Source: Muribaculaceae bacterium (GTDB lineage Bacteria > Bacteroidota > Bacteroidia > Bacteroidales > Muribaculaceae). Taken from it: 15,181 nt of DNA. Every line of letters begins with the position of its first letter. Positions within the stretch are counted from its first letter, which is position 1. Below the pieces are notes generated by a model. The model was not told where the DNA came from, did not search any database, and saw nothing but the letters and a program-made list of their open reading frames with translations. The stretch lies in NCBI GenBank assembly GCA_029052265.1, contig JAIDJJ010000310.1, positions 1-15,181 on the forward strand, written 5' to 3'. The translations under genes were made by a program, and so were the position numbers. This document shows, piece by piece, positions 1 through 7,488 of this stretch.

Positions 1-2
1 GC

Positions 3-59
3 TCAATGATGGAAATAGAAAAAAAAGAACCGTCAGGTTCGTATGATATACTGCTATAA
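3..59 (+). CDS. Possible 3' end of an upstream gene (partial)
   Basis: A reading frame is open from the left edge to a TAA at 57-59 and would end in the residues EPSGSYDILL. The main support is a strong + strand terminator about 45 bases downstream, which implies that a + strand gene ends here. A second frame is also open from the edge to a TGA at 44-46, so the frame choice is uncertain. No family can be recognised from so few residues. Confidence 0.3.
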   Translation, partial: SMMEIEKKEPSGSYDILL

Positions 60-105
60 GCGTTCTGAAAAAAGTTGTTATTGTTGTTTTAATTGAAGGA
101 AATTT

Positions 106-133
106 GGCTGACGTGAGTCAGCCTTTTTCTTTT
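106..133 (+). terminator. Rho-independent terminator of the upstream gene
   Basis: A perfect 7-bp stem, GGCTGAC at 106-112 and GTCAGCC at 117-123, encloses the tetraloop GTGA. It is followed at once by a T-rich tract (TTTTTCTTTT, 124-133). The T-tract lies only on the + side, so it ends transcription entering from the left edge and isolates the next promoter. Confidence 0.85.
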
Positions 134-328
134 ATTAAAATTGTTTATACTTTTTTATTTTCCAAGATTCCGACAGATTTTCAAGGCGAATTTAAGAAAC
201 GTGTTCCACGAAACTGTTCAGCCTCCATAAAATAGGTTAAACGGCGTCATCACCTCCGCATAAACTTCATTGAGTCAATAAAGAAAAAAAAGTTTCACCA
301 ATAAAATCAAATAAAAATGCTGTTTTAG

Positions 329-360
329 CTTGACTATATCAATAATGTTTTATAATTTTG
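329..360 (+). promoter_or_regulatory. Bacteroidales-type promoter upstream of the wecA-like gene
   Basis: A -7 element TAATTTTG (353-360) matches the Bacteroidales consensus TAnnTTTG exactly. A -33-like CTTG (329-332, consensus TTTG) lies 20 bp upstream. The predicted transcript start is near 367, giving a leader of about 300 nt before the ATG at 668, which is long. A second -7-like TATTTTTG at 461-468 has no good -33 partner but could be an alternative. Confidence 0.55.
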
Positions 361-361
361 T

Positions 362-386
362 AACATCACTCTCAAAACATCACTCT
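362..386 (+). repeat. Tandem 11-bp direct repeat at the predicted transcription start
   Basis: AACATCACTCT occurs at 362-372 and again, identically, at 376-386, a period of 14 bp. The first copy covers the transcript start predicted from the -7 box at 353-360. The placement fits a protein-binding site or a site of early transcript control, but no known operator is recognised. The repeat is seen directly; any role is inference. Confidence 0.6.
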
Positions 387-667
387 AATCTTGCCGAGTG
401 ATTCCGCAATCTGCATGGTCATAAGTTGTATTAACTTTTTCTATTTGTATGATTTCGCCATATTTTTGAGATGATTTATGTCGTAGTCGCATATAATGCC
501 TACCCTCTCCCCGGCATAAAGACCACCCCAAAAGGATGGAAGATTGCAGCCTGTGACGTATCGCAGACTTCCAGGATTGACATACCTTCCCATACCAAAT
601 TTTCATAACTTCATTGTCTGATTCTTAACATATGCCGTCTACTCTACGGCGAAATAAAACGTAAATC
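387..667 (+). other. Long 5' leader / intergenic stretch before the wecA-like gene
   Basis: No convincing gene is present. On the + strand an ATG at 415 opens only a 19-codon frame (stop 472-474), rich in aromatic and aliphatic residues, which could be a leader peptide but is probably chance. A small hairpin GCCGT (634-638) / ACGGC (646-650) lies 17 bases before the ATG at 668. A 73-codon frame on the - strand across 385-606 has unconvincing composition and no promoter, so it was not called. No known riboswitch class was recognised. Confidence 0.5.
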
Positions 668-1813
668 ATGTTTGCTCAGGATACATTGTTATATTGGCTC
701 GAAAATGATCTGCTCGGCTTCGCAATATCATTACTTGTCGCAGGAATCCTTATTCCCAAGATAATTCTCATAGCGTTCCGCCGTAAGCTGTTTGACGAGA
801 TCGATGAAAGAAAAATCCATCGAGGAGTAGTGCCACGTCTTGGAGGTATAGCTTTCTTCCCGGCTTTTTTATTTTCAATGTCACTTGTGGTCGCACTCAA
901 CCTAAGGTTCGGTTCAACACTCATGACAGATGCCCTTTCATCATCAATCGTGCCGATATACTTTGAAATATGCGCCATAATCCTGTTGTATCTTGTCGGC
1001 ATCGCAGACGACCTGATAGGGGTGAGATACATTGCAAAATTTGTGGTACAGATAATCTGCGCCATTCTCCTCGCCTGTTCAGGAATGTATATACACGACC
1101 TTTATGGAATGTTGTGGCTTCATGAACTTCCTGTGTGGCTTGCCTGGGGCTTCTCCATTCTTGTTGCCGTATATGTGGTGAATGCCATCAACCTGATTGA
1201 CGGCATAGACGGACTTGCGTCCGGCTTAAGTTCGATAGCTCTGATATTCTATTCAATTGTATTCTTCAACGGGGGTGAGTTTATATATTCCCTTCTCGCC
1301 ATCGCATGTGCCGGAACGTTGTTTCCATTCTTCTACTACAATGTGTTTGGCGACGCAAGCAAGCAAAAGAAGATATTTATGGGCGACACAGGAGCCCTCA
1401 CTACCGGAATGGTGCTTGTATTCTGTGCAATTGGAGTGATGTGCGCACGTCCGGACTTCCTCACGGTCGACTACAATCCCGCCATAGTGGCAGTTTCCCC
1501 GTTAATCGTGCCCTGCTTCGATGTGTTCAGGGTATATTTCCATAGGGTAAAAAGGGGACGCAACCCGTTCCTTCCCGACAAATGCCACATACACCATAAG
1601 CTGCTCGCACTCGGCATAAATCAGGCAGGTGCCCTTCTGACAATACTCGGAGTGTCGGTTGCTTTCATCGGTGTCAACGTCCTTGTCTCGCCATATACCA
1701 ACCCTAATCTTATATTCGTAGGCGACATCGTGGTCTGGACAATCGCAAACATCCTGCTGACCCGTGCCATCCGCAAAAGGGAACGTACCCTCGGCACAGT
1801 TCTTTATGATTGA
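668..1813 (+). CDS. WecA/MraY-family undecaprenyl-phosphate sugar-1-phosphate transferase
   Basis: This 381-residue integral membrane enzyme should transfer a sugar 1-phosphate, probably GlcNAc-1-phosphate, from a UDP-sugar to undecaprenyl phosphate at the inner membrane. That is the first step of a surface glycan. Family motifs appear in order: RKIHRGVVPRLGG (48-60), the Asp pair in GIADDLIG (111-118), NAINLIDGIDGLASG (172-186), the catalytic-loop GDTGA (239-243), and the sugar-nucleotide loop ending HIHHKL (307-312). About ten hydrophobic segments fit the usual topology. The length and the HIHH motif favour the WecA/TagO branch over MraY; the exact sugar cannot be told. The ATG at 668 is used because the first hydrophobic segment follows closely and no Shine-Dalgarno sequence is expected in this phylum. 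It stands alone, convergent with the next gene, but lies close to polysaccharide export genes, suggesting a shared pathway. Confidence 0.92.
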   Translation: MFAQDTLLYWLENDLLGFAISLLVAGILIPKIILIAFRRKLFDEIDERKIHRGVVPRLGGIAFFPAFLFSMSLVVALNLRFGSTLMTDALSSSIVPIYFEICAIILLYLVGIADDLIGVRYIAKFVVQIICAILLACSGMYIHDLYGMLWLHELPVWLAWGFSILVAVYVVNAINLIDGIDGLASGLSSIALIFYSIVFFNGGEFIYSLLAIACAGTLFPFFYYNVFGDASKQKKIFMGDTGALTTGMVLVFCAIGVMCARPDFLTVDYNPAIVAVSPLIVPCFDVFRVYFHRVKRGRNPFLPDKCHIHHKLLALGINQAGALLTILGVSVAFIGVNVLVSPYTNPNLIFVGDIVVWTIANILLTRAIRKRERTLGTVLYD

Positions 1814-1850
1814 CCCGGACATATGATTTCCCGGGACACGGATACGCATG

Positions 1851-2657
1851 TCAACCTTCCACAGGCTCGAACGAGATCAGTTTTTTAATCAGATCTCCCG
1901 GAAGCGGAGTGTTAAGAGGACCCTCTTTCACACTCTCTTCATCAAATGAAATTGTATCGTAAGGAAGATCGTCATTAAAATACACTACCGCAGGCACATC
2001 TCCCCTGAGATTTTTCCTCATTCTCCATGACGATATGCAATCACTTACCACAACCATGTTCATTTGCTCCTTGGCATTCCATACGTAATCGGCTATCGGA
2101 GATATAATTTCGCGGTCAATTCTTTCTATCGCCTCTATTTTCCCTCTATAATCACCTTTTCTCGACATTGAGGCGGCAGCCTCCACATGAACAAGCACAA
2201 ACTCATTGCTGTCCATAGCATGAACAGCTGCATCTTTTATTTGCCGGAAGCGCATTCCTGATCCATCATTTTTACAAGTGATATCCACAGTACGCAAAAG
2301 CGCCATCTTTCCTATCCCCCTTACATAAGGATGATATGACACCACCACCCCGTGTCCCGAAAATCTCGGTAGCACAAAGTATCCGGGCGCATCCCACTTA
2401 CCGATACAAGAACCCGCGCTCACAAGCTCCTCCTTAGAAGGCATACGCTTGGAAGCATCATATCCCAATATTGAAAGAAGTGAATTTTCTTGCGACAAAG
2501 GCACATTTTCCGGCAACGGCAACACACTTCCACACATGCCACATTTGGCAAGAGTGTCAAGAGCAGGTGTGTCAGCCATCATCAAGGGGGTTTTTCCTCC
2601 AAGTTCGGGATCCGGGATATCGGCGATTCCGGATACTACCACAAAAAAAGTTTTCAT
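1851..2657 (-). CDS. Divergent ApgM-like (phosphoglycerate mutase family) protein, probably not a canonical mutase
   Basis: A 268-residue protein whose N-terminus (IADIPDPELGGKTPL, residues 11-25, then DTPALDTLAKCG, 29-40) and LLSILGYD (60-67) are typical of archaeal-type cofactor-independent phosphoglycerate mutases in the alkaline phosphatase superfamily. RGIGK (113-117) and HVEAA...GDYRGKIEAIERID (157-181) also align. Yet the family's key positions look lost: the metal-binding Asp of the N-terminal GDG reads Ser9; the PGSD nucleophile region reads PLSQE (53-57); the DEAGH metal motif reads ASMSR (162-166); and the DH pair reads DC (206-207). At 268 residues it is also well below the roughly 400 of the family, suggesting loss of the inserted domain. 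The frame is open to an ATG at 2687, but 2657 is chosen because the conserved beta-strand (MKTFFVVVSG) starts there. It is either a pseudoenzyme or an enzyme with changed chemistry. The homology is by-eye alignment; function is unknown. Confidence 0.75.
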   Translation of the reverse strand: MKTFFVVVSGIADIPDPELGGKTPLMMADTPALDTLAKCGMCGSVLPLPENVPLSQENSLLSILGYDASKRMPSKEELVSAGSCIGKWDAPGYFVLPRFSGHGVVVSYHPYVRGIGKMALLRTVDITCKNDGSGMRFRQIKDAAVHAMDSNEFVLVHVEAAASMSRKGDYRGKIEAIERIDREIISPIADYVWNAKEQMNMVVVSDCISSWRMRKNLRGDVPAVVYFNDDLPYDTISFDEESVKEGPLNTPLPGDLIKKLISFEPVEG

Positions 2658-2749
2658 AATCCAAATAAATTGATGCATGAAATCCATGATTTATCTCCAC
2701 ATCATGCAGTCTCCCGTCATATGAGCCATCCACGTATCCCTTATTTACG

Positions 2750-2781
2750 CAAAAGTAATAAAATTTATCTAACATTACAAT
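2750..2781 (-). promoter_or_regulatory. Promoter for the ApgM-like gene
   Basis: On the - strand, TACTTTTG (complement of 2750-2757) is an exact TAnnTTTG -7 box. A weak -33 partner, ATTG (complement of 2778-2781), sits 20 bp upstream. Transcription would start near 2743, leaving a leader of about 85 nt before the start at 2657. The box lies back to back with the exporter operon promoter. Confidence 0.5.
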
Positions 2782-2811
2782 ATTCAGCTGCCGCTTTACA
2801 TTAAAATACAT

Positions 2812-2842
2812 TTTGTTTTCAGCCTCATTTTTATTAACTTTG
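2812..2842 (+). promoter_or_regulatory. Promoter of the polysaccharide export operon
   Basis: TTTG (2812-2815), 19 bp and TAACTTTG (2835-2842) match both elements of the Bacteroidales consensus perfectly. Transcription should start near 2849, giving a leader of about 115 nt before the ATG at 2965. The leader contains a small bulged hairpin (2884-2901, CCGG arms). I see no JUMPStart/ops-like element. With the opposing promoter at 2750-2781, this accounts for most of the 307-bp gap between the two divergent genes. Confidence 0.75.
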
Positions 2843-2964
2843 CAAAAAATTTCAGCTTACCGCACCACATGCGTCCGTTTTATCCGGGAGTATGGCTCCG
2901 GCTAAGGCTGCAATACATAACTACGTGATTCTTATCGTAACCGCAAACAATCTTTTTCTTTAAA

Positions 2965-5394
2965 ATGACAATAAGGCGTATTTTACTCTCCTTTTTAATG
3001 TTTTGCACATTGTCGGCGTTTGCCATGACCGACGATGAAGTGATCGCTTATATCAAACAGCAGTCTGCAGCAGGGAAGACCGAACAACAGATTGGCAAAG
3101 AGCTGCTTGCAAAAGGTGTGACCCCCGAACAGGCGAAACGCATAAAAGCCAAATTTGAAACCCAACAGGAAGAACAGGCCACCAAAGCCGGGAATGCAAA
3201 GCTCATCGGCAGCGCAGCCCGCGAACCCAGACACTCAGATGAAACACGCGATGTCTCCAATGCCACAATCGATGAAGTGGCTGTAGAGATGCGCGACTCC
3301 GAGGGAGCCTCCGGTTCTTCCGGCGGCAGATCGATCTACGGGCATGACGTATTCAAAACCAAGTTCTTGACCTTCAACCCCAACGAAAACATCGCCACTC
3401 CGCAGGATTATCGTCTCGGACCCGGTGATGAGGTCGTGATCGACATCTGGGGGACATCGGAAGATCATCTGCGCCAGACCATCTCCCCGGAAGGCAGCAT
3501 AATGATTGCCCAGATAGGTCCTGTCTATCTCAACGGCATGACTATCGCAAATGCGAACAAACACATAAAAAGCGCCTTCTCTAAAAAATATGCCGGCATG
3601 ACTGACGCCGAGACCGACATTCAGGTAACGCTGGGACAGGTGCGTTCAATACAGGTAGACATTATGGGCGAAGTGGCAACCCCCGGAACATTCCTGATGT
3701 CGCCGTTTTCTTCCGTGTTCCACGCGTTATATCGTGCCGGAGGCATCAATGACATTGGCTCTCTACGTAACATCCAGGTCCTGCGAAACGGGAAAAAGAT
3801 TGCCGGAGTTGACATCTATCAATATATTTTCGAGGGCAAAAGCGACGGCAATATCAGACTTCAGGAAGGAGACGTGATTATTGTACCCCCTTATGGACAA
3901 CTCGTAAACATCGACGGCAACGTAAAACGTCCGATGTATTATGAAATCAAGCCGGGTGAGACAATCCAGAACCTCATTGACTATTCCGGAGGTTTCACAG
4001 GTGACGCATATTCCGGGATGGTGCGTCTGTCACGCCAGACAGGCACCGAAAACGAGCTCTATAATATCGATCAGGAAGAATTTGCATCCTACAGACTGAA
4101 AGACGGAGACGCTCTTACCATAGGGACTATACTTGACAGATATGCCAATAGAGTAGAACTCAAAGGAGCTGTCTACCGCCCCGGAATGTTTGCAATTGGC
4201 AAGGAACTGTCGACTATCAAACAACTTATATCCAAAGCAGACGGTATCACAGAGGATGCCTATACAAAAAGAGCCCTCCTTTATCGTGAAGGTCCCGAAC
4301 TGCAGCTCGAGGTAATGTCGATAGATCTTGAAGGGATATTGAACGGCACTTCTCCTGATGTAAAGCTCAAAAGGAATGACCTCCTTGTAATTTCCAGCCT
4401 CACAGACATAGAAGACCGTGGCACTCTTCATATCCAGGGTCAAATCGCCAACCCCGGCACTTATCCTTATGCCGAAAACATGACTTTGGAAGATCTGATA
4501 CTTCAGGCAGGCGGACTTCTGGACGGAGCATCGACAGCAAGGGTAGACATATCCAGAAGAATCGTCAACCCCTCTTCCGCTACCCCGACAGAGATGCTCT
4601 CCGAGAATTTCTCGGTATCAATTGTAGGGGGGCTTGACCAGGGTGCAGGTGAAGGTTTTGAACTCCGTCCTTACGATATGGTCATTGTACGCAGAAGCCC
4701 GGGATATGCCGAGCAGGAGACTGTGCTCCTGAGAGGCGAGATCCTTTTCTCCGGCAACTATACGATCGAAAAACGTAATGAACGCATCTCAAGCATACTC
4801 AGCCGTGCCGGAGGGCTTATCGAAGGAGCCTATATCAAAGGCGCACAACTTACACGCAAACTATCTGAAGAGGAATATAAAGTGCGTCAGGAGACTCTCC
4901 GCATGGCAATGTCAAACAGCCAGGCGGGACAGGGCGACTCTATAGCCCTCAGCAAAATAGAAGTGGCAGACCACTATAACGTAGGTATTGACCTGGAAAA
5001 AGCCCTGGCTTACCCGGGAAGCACATATGACGTGGTTGTCAAACCGGGAGACGTCCTCTATGTCCCTGAGCAGCAAAGCACAGTAAAAATTGCAGGCGAT
5101 GTAATGTTCCCGAACACTGTGGTATATGTCCCCGGCAAGAAGCTCAGTTATTATGTAGATCAGGCTGGCGGATACGGACAGCAAGCCAAAAAGGGTAAAG
5201 CCTTCATTGTATATATGAATGGATCTGTGGCTAAAGCAAAAAGGAACACACCGATAGAACCGGGATGCCAGATAATTGTGCCGTCCAAACCTACTTCATC
5301 CGGCACCGACTGGACAAAAATTCTCGCATTTGCAACCAGCTTCAGTTCTGTGGCGACCATGGCGGCGACAATTACCAATATCTTTAAAAAATAA
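2965..5394 (+). CDS. Wza-like outer-membrane polysaccharide exporter with multiple SLBB repeats
   Basis: This 809-residue protein is the likely outer-membrane and periplasmic channel of a capsule or exopolysaccharide exporter. A signal peptide (residues 1-20, ending LSAFA) lacks a lipobox, so unlike E. coli Wza it does not appear to be lipid-anchored. A short charged helical region (about 21-68) resembles N-termini of other Bacteroidales exporters. The polysaccharide-export domain starts at TPQDYRLGPGDEVVIDIWG (145-163). Six SLBB-like units follow, each opening with a G-[EDNAQ]-[VI]-like strand near residues 232, 314, 397, 488, 587 and 708. At least four carry a clear AGG or SGG turn. The C-terminus (about 782-809) is a hydrophobic or amphipathic helix ending in two lysines, as expected for the outer-membrane-crossing helix of Wza. 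It is much longer than the roughly 380-residue E. coli protein. It is the first gene of an operon with the Wzz-type and M23 genes. Confidence 0.9.
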   Translation: MTIRRILLSFLMFCTLSAFAMTDDEVIAYIKQQSAAGKTEQQIGKELLAKGVTPEQAKRIKAKFETQQEEQATKAGNAKLIGSAAREPRHSDETRDVSNATIDEVAVEMRDSEGASGSSGGRSIYGHDVFKTKFLTFNPNENIATPQDYRLGPGDEVVIDIWGTSEDHLRQTISPEGSIMIAQIGPVYLNGMTIANANKHIKSAFSKKYAGMTDAETDIQVTLGQVRSIQVDIMGEVATPGTFLMSPFSSVFHALYRAGGINDIGSLRNIQVLRNGKKIAGVDIYQYIFEGKSDGNIRLQEGDVIIVPPYGQLVNIDGNVKRPMYYEIKPGETIQNLIDYSGGFTGDAYSGMVRLSRQTGTENELYNIDQEEFASYRLKDGDALTIGTILDRYANRVELKGAVYRPGMFAIGKELSTIKQLISKADGITEDAYTKRALLYREGPELQLEVMSIDLEGILNGTSPDVKLKRNDLLVISSLTDIEDRGTLHIQGQIANPGTYPYAENMTLEDLILQAGGLLDGASTARVDISRRIVNPSSATPTEMLSENFSVSIVGGLDQGAGEGFELRPYDMVIVRRSPGYAEQETVLLRGEILFSGNYTIEKRNERISSILSRAGGLIEGAYIKGAQLTRKLSEEEYKVRQETLRMAMSNSQAGQGDSIALSKIEVADHYNVGIDLEKALAYPGSTYDVVVKPGDVLYVPEQQSTVKIAGDVMFPNTVVYVPGKKLSYYVDQAGGYGQQAKKGKAFIVYMNGSVAKAKRNTPIEPGCQIIVPSKPTSSGTDWTKILAFATSFSSVATMAATITNIFKK

Positions 5395-5448
5395 CAACTG
5401 CGGCATCACCGCTTTTAAATCAGACTTCTCAGCTTAATCTATACATAT

Positions 5449-6576
5449 ATGCAGGAAGAACAAAATTATATAAATGACTCCAACGACGAGAAAGAGATTG
5501 ACCTTCTCGAACTTGCCTCCAAGCTTTGGACGCAACGTAAAAAGCTCGCTGTATGGAGCATTTGTGGAGCAGTCATAGGTCTGGTTGTGGCTTTCAGTAT
5601 TCCCAAGGAATATAACACAACCGTAAAACTTGCCCCGGAAGCCACTGACGCGAAAGCGGCAAGCGGCGGACTGAGTTCACTTGCCGCCATGGCGGGACTC
5701 GGATCAGCGGCGACCGGAGTGGATGCAGTATATCCCCAACTTTATCCGGATGTGGTAAGCTCGGTACCTTTCGCCACAAGTCTTTTTGATGTGCAGGTGG
5801 AAACTAAAGAGGATGGGGAAAAATTCACGGTGCGCCAGTATCTTGAAGAAGAGACACGGTCTCCATGGTGGAGCGCGATTATTGGTGCTCCTTTCAAACT
5901 GCTCGGCATGATTCTGTCGTCTGACGAAGAAGAAGGCGAAGGGAAACAACTCGACAATTTTTGCCTTACAAAAGACGAAAGCCTATTGGTTGAAGCTATC
6001 AACAACCGGGTGTCGGCAAGCGTTGACCAAAAGACTAATGTGGTCACGATCAGTGTTGACATGCAGGATCCCTTGGTATCTGCAGTTCTTGCAGACACAG
6101 TCGTATCTCGCCTGCAAGAATATGTGACTCAATACCGTACAAATAAGGCTCGTAAGGATCTTGAGTATGCCGAGACGCTGAATGAAGAAGCTAAATCCGA
6201 TTATTATAAGGCACAGCAACGTTATGCCGAATATCTTGACCGCAACCAGGGTCTTGCATTCCAGAGCGCGCAGATCACCCGCGACCGGCTTGCGAATGAG
6301 GCTTCTCTCGCGTTTAATCTTTATAATCAGACTGCCCAGCAGGTACAGAAAGCTAAGGCTAAAGTGCAGGAGAACACTCCGGTATATGCCATCATAACTC
6401 CAGCCACTGTGCCGGTAAAGGCTGCAAGTCCTAAGAAAGCCATGATTCTGGTAGGATTTACTTTCCTTGCGTTTGTAGCATGTGCCGCATGGATTTTATT
6501 CATCTCTCCTATGATTCAGGAGCAGAAATTGAAAAAAGGGGACACACTCCCTGATAATACCGGCAAAGATTCTTAA
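5449..6576 (+). CDS. Wzz-type polysaccharide co-polymerase / chain-length determinant
   Basis: A 375-residue inner-membrane protein with the topology of polysaccharide co-polymerases. It has a cytoplasmic N-terminus, a first membrane segment (about 32-51), a large periplasmic region with helical, coiled-coil-prone sequence (about 210-300), and a second membrane segment (about 329-351) just after the proline-rich VPVKAASPKKA motif. A short charged tail follows, with no Walker A motif or tyrosine cluster, so no BY-kinase domain is fused. The early periplasmic stretch is rich in Ala, Gly and Ser (67-91). Proteins of this class set polymer length and bridge the synthesis machinery to the outer-membrane channel. 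It starts 54 bp after the exporter gene and ends 3 bp before the M23 gene, so the three are very probably co-transcribed. Confidence 0.9.
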   Translation: MQEEQNYINDSNDEKEIDLLELASKLWTQRKKLAVWSICGAVIGLVVAFSIPKEYNTTVKLAPEATDAKAASGGLSSLAAMAGLGSAATGVDAVYPQLYPDVVSSVPFATSLFDVQVETKEDGEKFTVRQYLEEETRSPWWSAIIGAPFKLLGMILSSDEEEGEGKQLDNFCLTKDESLLVEAINNRVSASVDQKTNVVTISVDMQDPLVSAVLADTVVSRLQEYVTQYRTNKARKDLEYAETLNEEAKSDYYKAQQRYAEYLDRNQGLAFQSAQITRDRLANEASLAFNLYNQTAQQVQKAKAKVQENTPVYAIITPATVPVKAASPKKAMILVGFTFLAFVACAAWILFISPMIQEQKLKKGDTLPDNTGKDS

Positions 6577-6579
6577 ACA

Positions 6580-7428
6580 ATGAGAACTGGGATCAGGAGG
6601 ATACTTATTTTACTTTTTATCTTTTTAACAGAAGCCCCGGATTTTTCCGGGGCTTCTGCTCAGTCTGCAAAATCCGACGAGCTATCCGGTCTTATAAAAC
6701 ATATCAAGGATAAGAAAGCCGCATATGCAGATTCGGTAACACATTCCTTAGACAATGACGGAATTGCGGATATTCTGTCGCTGATCAGTGAGGACAACAA
6801 TGATTCTATCCAATCCATAGAGTCAGAGACAAGCAGTATCCTTGACAAAATTATAACTGACATATCACGCCATGACACCGGGACATCGTCAGTAACGGTT
6901 CTTGATTTCATGACCAACGCCTACATTCAGCACGATTTTTATCAGACGGGAAACTGGGACGATGCAGAAGATTTCTCATATATCACAGACAATATAGTGC
7001 TGCCTGAATATAACCCTGATGACTTTTACAGACCGGTATGGGGGAAAATCACATCGACATTCGGTTACCGGTCTTCGTTTAAAAGAATGCACAAGGGGAT
7101 CGATCTTGCGCTAAATATAGGAGACACTGTAAGGGCGGCACTTCCCGGAGTGGTGGCGCGTGTAGGTTATGATCCGGGAGGATATGGTCATTATGTGGTG
7201 GCACTGCACAACAATGGCATGGAAACCCGTTATGCACATTTACAATGTGCCATACTTTCTACGGGGGACAGGATTGATGCAGGAACCCCATTAGGACTCG
7301 GAGGGAATACCGGCAATTCTACCGGACCGCATCTGCATTTCGAGATAAGATACAGAGGGACTGCAGTTGACCCTTCCACGATATTCGATTTTTCCCGAAG
7401 ATCTATAAAAATAGCCAATAAAAAATAA
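6580..7428 (+). CDS. Secreted M23 (LytM-type) metallopeptidase
   Basis: A 282-residue predicted secreted peptidoglycan endopeptidase. The N-terminus has a signal peptide (basic GIRR, then ILILLFIFL, cleavage probably near ASAQS at 25-29). Residues 30-145 are hydrophilic and match no domain I can name. The LytM domain covers about 150-275, starting at FYRPVWGKITSTFGYR. Zinc ligands and catalytic residues are intact: H171 and D175 (HKGID), H220 (YAHL), and H251 and H253 (HLH). It should therefore be active and cut peptide crosslinks. Only 3 bp separate it from the Wzz-type gene, suggesting translational coupling. The setting implies local wall remodelling for the exporter, which is inference. 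A perfect hairpin lies in the signal-peptide codons (6630-6657). The ATG at 6580 is kept because without it the hydrophobic signal segment would be lost. Confidence 0.9.
   Translation: MRTGIRRILILLFIFLTEAPDFSGASAQSAKSDELSGLIKHIKDKKAAYADSVTHSLDNDGIADILSLISEDNNDSIQSIESETSSILDKIITDISRHDTGTSSVTVLDFMTNAYIQHDFYQTGNWDDAEDFSYITDNIVLPEYNPDDFYRPVWGKITSTFGYRSSFKRMHKGIDLALNIGDTVRAALPGVVARVGYDPGGYGHYVVALHNNGMETRYAHLQCAILSTGDRIDAGTPLGLGGNTGNSTGPHLHFEIRYRGTAVDPSTIFDFSRRSIKIANKK
6630..6657. repeat. Perfect 12-bp inverted repeat inside the M23 signal-peptide coding region
   Basis: AGAAGCCCCGGA (6630-6641) and TCCGGGGCTTCT (6646-6657) are exact reverse complements around a 4-base TTTT loop, forming a very stable GC-rich hairpin. 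It resembles a terminator stem, but no T-tract follows on either strand; the + strand instead has a T-rich stretch before it. It encodes EAPDFSGAS, the end of the signal peptide. It could lower expression of the M23 gene relative to the upstream genes or stabilise the wza-wzz mRNA 3' end. Structure is seen; function is inferred. Confidence 0.8.
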
Positions 7429-7488
7429 ATTTACTTTTCATCGGGTCTCTCTCAGAAAGCGCGTTCTTCAACGTTTTCTGGTAGAAGC

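Noticed and set aside
27..40. GAACC/GGTTC hairpin near the left edge
   Set aside because: Five base pairs without a T-run; it lies within the probable end of the upstream coding region, and a far better terminator follows at 106-133.
385..606. A 73-codon open frame on the - strand in the leader of the wecA-like gene
   Set aside because: Its composition is unlike a real protein from this genome, no - strand promoter lies upstream, and it would be antisense to the likely leader transcript.
1814..1835. CCCGG/CCGGG inverted repeat between the convergent wecA-like and ApgM-like genes
   Set aside because: The stem is only 5 bp with a 12-base loop and no T-run on either strand, so it is not called a terminator.
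5400..5416. GCGG/CCGC hairpin followed by TTTT between the exporter and Wzz-type genes
   Set aside because: A 4-bp stem is too weak to stop transcription, and the neighbouring genes belong together in one operon.
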